Source of the DNA: Setaria digitata
Lineage: Eukaryota; Nematoda; Chromadorea; Rhabditida; Setariidae
DNA: 64,000 nt
Direction of reading: 5' to 3'
NCBI GenBank assembly: GCA_003640385.1
Contig: RCAB01000023.1
Span: 1-64,000, forward strand
The notes beneath the pieces were generated by a model, which was not told where the DNA came from, did not search any database, and saw nothing but the letters and a program-made list of their open reading frames with translations. This document shows positions 57,001-64,000 of this stretch, piece after piece. Position numbers and translations under genes: made by a program. Every line of letters starts with the position of its first letter. Within the stretch, counting starts at the first letter, position 1.

Positions 57001-58683
57001 TGTTTAAAGTCCTTGCCCTTTTCTTTAAAATGAAAATGAAAAAGTGAGAATGCTTACCTGCGACGACAGTGATAAATCCTGCCGTGTGTTACCCATAATT
57101 GTGATAGGACGCCTACGATCACTTAATCGATGCGTTGGTGCTTCCTCAAACTGAAAGAGTTGATCCATATACACAATAGAATAACTACAATCTTGGAAAA
57201 CTTCTGTAAGATCATGTGAATCAGCATTCTTCACCTCACATCATCATTCTTCTATAAAATTCTTCTTCAGGAAGATGCATTTCTTAACCTTACCGCATCT
57301 TTAAGGCACGATTTTTTCTAGTGCAAGTAATAATTTGCCTTTTAATGTTTGAAAAAGGAATAAACATACAACAAATGTAAATTCCGCAGAAGTTTGTGGT
57401 CCGTAGCAACCAGGTTTAATGGCTGCACCATTTACATGTCCAAATTTGATCACATCACCCTGCTGTAATTCCGCTTCACCTGATACCTAAAATTTTTCGA
57501 GTGGAGATATAAATAGATGTAACAATTTGCAATAAAAAAATTCTTAAGAAAAAAAGAAAATCGTTAGAGTTAGAAAAACGTTGACCCTAAAATCGTTAAC
57601 ATAAGTGCCATTGAGGGAATGGTCCTTTATGAAACATGCATATCGATCACGTCTTGCTTTAACAAATATTGTCGTATGTTCTCTTGAGATCATGTTACTG
57701 AAAATATACCGCTGAGTACATACATATATTTGACACAGATTTCTGTAAACTGTAAGCAGCGAAATAAAATATAATTATAATATCATACTGAAGCACAATA
57801 CGACAGAAAATAAGGTGCTGCCTTTATTAGTAAAATTATCCATAATCTTAATATTTTTGAGAACACTCCGAAAAAAGCAACTAATGAAATTGACCAGAGA
57901 ACCGAAAAAAAATGAAATGTAATTTTATAGTAAAAATATCTACCCGAAACTAATAGAACTGTTAACCTTTCAAGCTTTAAAATCCTTGACAAAGTTATTT
58001 TCTTAACTCTGCAAATTTTCTCAACTCCGCAAACTAAACTCAATGATTCCTTTTAAAATCCGAAACATTTTCTAAAAATCTTAAATATTTAGAGACCTGT
58101 GTACTTGTGAAATCAGCACAACATCGACCAGGTCAGGATTCCTCCCAATTTTCGTCGTTTGGTACCTAAAGAGTTTAGCATAAATAGCAGATAAATGGAA
58201 AAGTGAGGCAACATATTAAAGCTGTAATAAAGCAAAGATAGGCATTTCTCAATAACTAATAGCACAGCAAAAAGTCTTCCACTAAAAATAATTTGATAGG
58301 CATGTACAAAAACCAAAATGATCAATTAATAACTAATCCATTCCTCTCCGATTTAGTGTCACATTCCCTTTCTGCCTCAATATCAATGGTAGAATAAAGA
58401 CTCCTATATTTACGACAAATTTCTATTTAAGGTTTGAGATAGGACGACGGCTTTCTAATCTACTCAGACTCAGATACGACAATGCTATTTCTTTGACTGA
58501 GCTCTTTATTCTATTTTACTGAAATATAATAAAATAGCACAACCATTCCAGTGAGGTTTAGATCAGTAACTGTAATAAATGATTCTGAATATGAATTGCT
58601 TACAAAAGAACTGTGTCATCCGGTAAAAAGGAGTGGGGATTTTGACTGACATGCAAGCGTCGTAATTGATAGATGGTCATCAT
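51405..58683 (-). CDS. FHA, AT-hook and PHD-finger nuclear protein, TCF19-like
   Basis: Thirteen coding exons on the minus strand: 58604-58683, 58097-58165, 57586-57697, 57370-57486, 57058-57150, 56174-56485, 55127-56084, 54751-54957, 54452-54552, 53962-54053, 52844-53565, 51905-52077, 51405-51524. They join in frame to 1051 residues. An FHA domain sits at about 1-135 (KIGRNPDLVDVVL, MISREHTTIF, DHSLNGTYVND, GDVIKFGHVNG) and reads phosphothreonine (family knowledge). A long low-complexity middle follows: Ala/Gln-rich (about 157-260), Ser/Thr/Ala-rich (260-580), and Lys/Arg/Ser-rich (714-954) with an AT-hook RKRGRPKKG near 775 and basic runs such as KKRRK that look like nuclear localisation signals. 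The last about 60 residues form a PHD finger (CDARSGC, VQCDYCCRWYHMEC, FDCGC). FHA at the start and PHD at the end is the order of human TCF19, but that protein has only 345 residues. Start: first ATG of a tandem ATGATG, and the N-terminus MMTIYQLRRL aligns with TCF19. Confidence 0.85.
54061..54090. repeat. poly-A tract (30 bases)
   Basis: Homopolymer immediately upstream, in minus-strand terms, of exon 10 of the FHA/PHD gene. On the minus strand it reads as the polypyrimidine (T) tract before the CAATCCAG acceptor. Confidence 0.9.
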
Positions 58684-59230
58684 TACATTCTTCGATGAGA
58701 AGGTAGGAAATATGTATGAGAAATCCCCTTCTACCTAAAAACAAAAAAAAAAAAGACAGTAAAATGTAACCGAAGGAAATATATTTGAGTATTTTTTCTG
58801 CTTTTTTTAATCTTCAAAAACTTTTTTTGCTAGATTAGATTCTTCACAGATTAGTGCAACTGTGTGAACCTAATAAAGAAAAAAAAAAACTTTCTCATTT
58901 CGGCAAAAACTAAAAGAGAAAAATAAAAAGCAAAAAACTAGAATTCTACATCTATCACCTTAATAACTGCCCAGTACAGCCATATACATGCCAGCTCAAT
59001 CTGTCCTGGGCTCCCTGTCTCCAGGCATTTCAGTAATACCGCAAATATCGCATTAAAAGTAATTTTTGCAGGTATCGAAAGTTATTAATCTAGCAATGTT
59101 TCGATATCAGCAAATTATTAAAATAAAAAGCGAAAAGATAAGTGATAAATAACTTACTGGCAGCAACGATGAGCTACTGCTGAATCGACTGACACAACAA
59201 CGACAAAAAAATATACGGATGAAAATGTGA
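58684..59230 (-). other. probable 5' UTR exons of the FHA/PHD gene
   Basis: The first coding exon extends upstream to an acceptor (TTTTTAG) at 58734. A GTAAGT donor at 59157 follows a segment (about 59158-59230) without an in-frame start, which fits a non-coding leader exon. Inferred from splice signals only. Confidence 0.4.
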
Positions 59231-60939
59231 AAAAATTACGTCAATAAAGGAAACGCCAAGTGGCGACGCCGCATCACCAAGACAAGCGCTCAAGTTATTG
59301 TTCTTGTTTTATCATTCTTTCCATCAGACGTACGATAAATAAAAGCCGTTAGTCTGAAACAATTTTTCCGTCAAAAGTGAATCCATTTTTATCTGTGAAG
59401 AAACAAAATGGCGTGTTAAATACAGAAAATAACCAAAATTCGTCACGAAGCTTTTCCTTTCAAAATGAACTATTTCTTGAATCTAATGCATCTGCAACCC
59501 TTCCAAACACCTTTTCATTAATATTCCATCCATTTTCATACCCATCTTTACGTTATCACTTAAATTAGTACATATTAAGCTGCTATTATTCAAACTGTAA
59601 GCCGTAAGCAAGCAACTGAATGCATGAAAATGCGCTAGCTCAAGCAGAAGCCAACTTTATCAGTAATGCTTTGTATCAAAAATGAATATTAATTTATTTT
59701 CAACTGCGAAAATAAGAAATGAATCCCAGAAATCACTTACTGCTTAACCGAACGGAATGACACACACATATTACTTAGTTAATTTAAAAATGGAAAGTTT
59801 AAAAAAGTGCAATTACTAAAAATAACGTACTTCCACGACGAAAAATGATTCAAAAAATTTCAAATTAATTAGCGAATCTTTTTCACTCTTCCAGTCTACC
59901 TTTATGGGAATTTTGTTAGAATGAGAAACAGAGAATGTAGACATCTACACTGAAAATGGAACGAGCGTTTCAAGAGATGCTGACTTACTACATCAGAACT
60001 TTGACACTGCATCAAAATAAATTTAATTAACAAGATTACAGTTCGGTTCGAAATTCTGATGGAAAAGAAAAACTAAACTGATGGAAAAATCTCGAATAAG
60101 AGGAAATTGTAATTGACCAGAATCAATTCAATTAATGTGACGGTAATTCTCTATGTTATCGTATCCCTCTAGCAAATCAAACATTTAATTTGACCCGCAC
60201 CGTACAACGTCACATTCATCAAACGGTCAATGGAACTAACTATAGTAAACAACAACTGAACGGGTAAGAAGAGAAGATAAATGTGAGGGGAACGGAAAGC
60301 ATCGAGAATTTGGGGGACCGGAAGATCGGAGGATAGGAGACCGAGAGATCGCGGGAAAGTACCATTACAAGTCATTCAATTAGCTGTATGCGTCCAAGAA
60401 TGACAACTATAAATCGTTAGATGGTTATCTCTTGTATTGTCTCTGTAACAGTAAAAGAAAGAAAAAAAAGATCGTCGAGGTTGATGAAACTCTCGATACG
60501 CTTCACTAAATGGGAAAAATTCCGACATTAAATAGCAGGACAACAGGGTACAGTGCAATTTTACATGAAATGCTGAGTGACTGCAAGTTAGAGCCAATCT
60601 GGCCAAAAGGCTTACTTGACTCATTTTCAGTGCAACAAAGTGGTCAAATTAATAATTTTATTCTCATTTACTGGCAATTTTAGGGAAAAAGTAAGCAAGG
60701 CCATAGCACGGTGTCGAGAAAGTGGGTAATTTGAGATAACTTATGTACTCGTACTGAAATTAAATTAAACATCCTAAAACGCCACCGTCTTGTCCAACTA
60801 AACCGAAAAGCCCTCAACAATAGGTATCAAATCATTAGAAAAGGCAGCATGTCGAAGATGACGGGTAACAGATGATTCGGTTAATGGGCAGGGCAATGTA
60901 CGGGTAGGGTAAGATTCGGGTAGCACATTCCTACTGGGA
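59231..60939. other. gene-free stretch
   Basis: Likely upstream region of the FHA/PHD gene. Open frames at 59377-59568 (+), 60169-60375 (-) and 60376-60624 (-) have no splice or motif support. Confidence 0.4.
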
Positions 60940-61140
60940 TGCATGCACAGATCGCCGCACCCTTCAATTCATCCTACTCTCTCCCAAACCAACACCGAAA
61001 TGTTGCTGCTACTGCGGCCGCTACGTTGGAATACGATCAATACTTCAACGTCCCTCTCTCTCTCCCTCTCCCTCTCTCTCTCTCGCCTCCCTCTCTCTCT
61101 TTCCTTCATTCATAGTTTGTGTTATGTTTAAAACTAAGGG
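60940..61140. promoter_or_regulatory. GC-richer island with CT tract, possible promoter
   Basis: A GC-richer patch (including GCGGCCGC at 61014-61021) followed by a pyrimidine tract of CT repeats at 61051-61104. It resembles the island at 13.25-13.6 kb. The promoter role is inferred from composition and position upstream of the FHA/PHD gene. Confidence 0.3.
61051..61104. repeat. CT-rich simple sequence
   Basis: CCCTCTCTCTC-type polypyrimidine tract, 54 bp with few interruptions. Confidence 0.9.
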
Positions 61141-61370
61141 TGCACGTACATATTACGTGACGTACGTCTAATGTATTTGTTGATTGTCTCTCCTTCCACT
61201 TTGTTTCAAAATCAGAATTGACAGTGTTGAAGTGACATTTCTAATTCAATTTGTGCATGCACAGACAGACAGATAACGATTGATATCATGTGAGAATTGC
61301 AGGACACGAAAAGAGAAAAAGTGGCGGGCGAATTGAAATGATAGAGAGGTAGTGTGGTTACTATATTTTA

Positions 61371-61390
61371 TCATATCATATCATATCATA
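61371..61390. repeat. (TCATA)4 pentanucleotide repeat
   Basis: Four perfect copies of TCATA in tandem. Confidence 0.95.
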
Positions 61391-62077
61391 TCCGCCCTTC
61401 CCCTATAGATCAGGACAGGATGATGTGATAAGCCAGAAGTTGATGGTTCCGAGTGCTGCTTCTAAGGAGAAATGGCGGAAGTGTGATAATCAATTAATTT
61501 CCGTGATAATTTACGAAGTCAGTGATGAAGCGACGAAACTCTTTCGATTCTACAGTATTTACTTCCTTTATTCCTGTAAATTGGTCATATTAATTTTGAG
61601 GTTCTCTGGAACCTTCTAGGAATCTTGATAAATTTCTTCTGTTGTTTTAAAAGCACTTTCGTTTGAAAACAAACCATTTGAGCATCTATTACGGTTCTTC
61701 AGAACGTCTTTCTTCAGGCAACAAAACTAAACCGATACAGTTGGTTCGGTGATTACACAGCTAATCATCTCCTGCTACTGGTCGTGCTTCACGTTTTGCA
61801 TTTCTAGATTCAGAGATCCTGTCCTCACACTTCTGCACTTTACGATCTTAATTAAGATACTCGGCGAATACTGATGGAGTCCAGTACTATTTCATCTTCA
61901 TGTTGCCATTATCTCAACCGAGACTGCAAAATGAACCGTTGTGTTTAACTAGGAGCGCCTACCCAAACAGCTAATTGAGAAAGGATTCATTGATTTCGTT
62001 AGATAAGATTACGTTCCAAGAGTCTCGAACAGGCACCTTCTACTATCTACACTGTATCTTTTTTACAAAATACTAAT

Positions 62078-62369
62078 TTAAAGACTACTAATTGGACGGT
62101 GAGGATGTAGTAAACTCCAGGAATAATTAATTCGTTCTGAAAAATTCTTCTTAGCTTGCTGTGCAAGAAGGGTTTTTGTCCGTTTGATAGCCAGCAAATA
62201 AATGCATGCTACAAACGAAACAAATACTTGAATGGTTAATCGTACTGAATGCGACCTTTCAGGAAAAAAAAGGCCTTCCCAAGCAGTGTAGTTTACGTAG
62301 TTCTTTAAAAATTGAACATTAACTTTCGCGGCAAATGTACCACCACAAATGACATTGATGTAAAATGAC
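62078..62369 (-). CDS. possible small membrane-protein ORF
   Basis: An intronless open frame of 96 codons from ATG at 62369 to TAA at 62078, in a stretch open for 105 codons. The product has a hydrophobic start (MSFYINVICGGTFAAKV), a middle part with YTAWEGLFFPERS, one likely membrane helix (IQVFVSFVACIYLLAI) followed by a basic segment (KRTKTLLAQQAKKNF), and ends PHRPISSL. The helix followed by positive charges looks natural. There is no splice evidence and no recognised family, so it may be chance or the last exon of a larger gene. Confidence 0.3.
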
Positions 62370-62399
62370 ATCGCAGCTATTCCCGCATTTATCAATTCT

Positions 62400-64000
62400 T
62401 TCAGTTACTTTTCATCCCACAAAAAAAGGGAAAATGGGAACCAATATTCAGAAATTATTTATTATACATTTATTGCACCCTTTTTTTTTATCGACATGCG
62501 CTTGACATACAAAAATGTAGATGCGAATAAGTCAAAAGAATTTTCATAAAAAGTCGGAACTCGTTGTTGTCTCGTAGTAAAAGCACAAATGGTATATTTA
62601 TCCGATGCTATCATTACCAATCCTCAGGCAGAAAACAACCACATTTCCTACTTGGCATTCTTTACTTAGAACGATTCTGTCAAATAATTCAAGCAGGGAC
62701 TTAAGGTATGGCGACTGGGAGAACAAAGCGATACGAAAGAAATCTAAAAGTATACGGATGAAATAATTGTTTAAGAAAAATCACTAAAAAGCTAAATGAA
62801 CTGCGTTAGGATTTTCTGACAAGTCTTAGGAAGTCAAAAAATCGAAATTCCCCGATATATCTTGGAGTCGAAAAAATGATAATGAAATTTTAATCTGCGA
62901 AACACAAGAAAACATAGGATACAGGACACCGAAGAATGAAATCCATTCATAAAATATTATAAGAGAAAAAAACCGAAAAATGAAACAAACTTACTAACAA
63001 CCTAAAAAAAAAGAAAAAATAATAAATGAATTAAACACGTTGTAAGTGCCAATAGCCGTAAATAAATATATAACAGAATACAAGCTTTAAGACCGGAATT
63101 AATGGAACACAGATTAGAATAAGGTTGTCTTAAAATTCACACATAGAAAGGCCCGAAACATGATGCTCTATCATGGGCAGTGTATCTTCGTTCCTTAAAA
63201 TACAGGTTCCTTAAAATACAGTTGTCTTTACTTTCTCTTTTCTTTATCTGCAATTCTAAATGTATAAAACCCATGGAAAAAAAGAGACCAGAAATAATGC
63301 CAAAAAAGCCCATGACATGGCAACTTCAATTCCAATGCAAGGTATGAAAACCATAAAGAACAGCTTCAAATAAACCCATAACGGATCAAATTAAAGCACC
63401 TAAAGAAAACATTTCACTAAAACATTAATTAAATAAAAAGAACGCGGGTAGCTATGTTCAGGAAGCTTTAACTTGATGGAAAAGACAACAGTAAAACACG
63501 GGCAATATCTCTACAATGAAAGAATTCCACTGTCCACTGTCTTTAAAATTACTTTGTTTTTGGACAAGGCGCATACCATAATTGTCACTTCCATGAATCA
63601 CTGCGTGCTAACAAAGCAAAAATTCTTGATTAACGAATATAAAAAACAGGGCTAATAGTTCCTTTAATGAGAAAATATACATTTAATTAACCATTAGGCT
63701 TTTAAATGTTTCATGAAAAAAAAAAAAAACATAACCTTTAATTTATTTACATTATGAAGTTTTTCCACTGTAAAACATTGCTGGATTTATGTACAGTAAC
63801 AGCAATTAAATAACAAAAGAAATGTAACAATATGTACAAGCAAGTTGAAAGTGCCCTACCCACAAAATGCATATTTCACCAGGACATCTATAAATATGGA
63901 CATAATTTTAAATAAATTTCAGAGCAGAAATAATTTGATCATTCATAAGAAAAACTTTAGTCCCATAAATTCTTGATCAATTATTTTGGCTAAAATTGTT
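62400..64000. other. gene-free right end
   Basis: AT-rich sequence with A tracts and no supported coding frame. It could be 3' UTR or intron of a gene beyond the window. Confidence 0.4.
63190..63221. repeat. 16-bp tandem duplication
   Basis: GTTCCTTAAAATACAG occurs twice in immediate succession (63190-63205 and 63206-63221). Confidence 0.9.

Overview
This window is nuclear DNA of a nematode, most probably a filarial or related spirurid worm (inference). It is AT-rich, genes are cut into many short exons, introns run from about 40 bp to several kb and end in the TTTCAG-type acceptor typical of nematodes, and the receptor, phosphatase and checkpoint proteins match animal and nematode families. 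I saw no bacterial genes, CRISPR array, rRNA or tRNA. Most genes were rebuilt by hand by joining exons in frame across GT-AG boundaries. For eight of the models below the exon lengths add up to a whole number of codons with no internal stop.

Layout, left to right. 1-2.2 kb: one weak minus-strand model and a 73-bp duplication around an N, probably an assembly seam. 3.1-10.3 kb (+): a complete 22-exon acylaminoacyl-peptidase (APEH). 10.3-13.9 kb: mostly non-coding, with a GC- and CT-rich island near 13.25-13.6 kb. 13.9-15.8 kb (+): an unrecognised 277-residue membrane protein in five exons. 17.9-22.7 kb (-): a complete SHP2/PTP-2 tyrosine phosphatase. 24.0-24.6 kb (-): the C-terminal part of an unrecognised single-span membrane protein. 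25.0-27.8 kb (+): a kringle-domain single-pass membrane protein. 28.6 kb (+): an orphan Trp-rich exon. 30.3-38.4 kb (+): a DMSR-type neuropeptide receptor with a 3.8-kb first intron. 39.2-42.4 kb (-): a PAP2-family lipid phosphatase-like protein. 43.9-45.7 kb (-): a small 86-residue protein of unknown function lying about 230-255 bp downstream of RAD17. 46.0-49.6 kb (-): checkpoint clamp loader RAD17. 51.4-58.7 kb (-): a 1051-residue FHA plus AT-hook plus PHD protein resembling a greatly enlarged TCF19. 58.7-64 kb: probable upstream region with low-complexity islands and one possible small membrane-protein ORF.

The genes do not form one pathway. Two themes recur: signalling at the membrane (phosphatase, kringle protein, neuropeptide receptor, PAP2 protein) and nuclear or chromatin functions (RAD17, FHA/PHD protein). 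RAD17 and the small gene after it have spacing compatible with a nematode operon. The least explained items are the 86-residue protein, the two unassigned membrane proteins, the kringle protein and the enlarged TCF19-like protein. None is clear evidence of an entirely new system.
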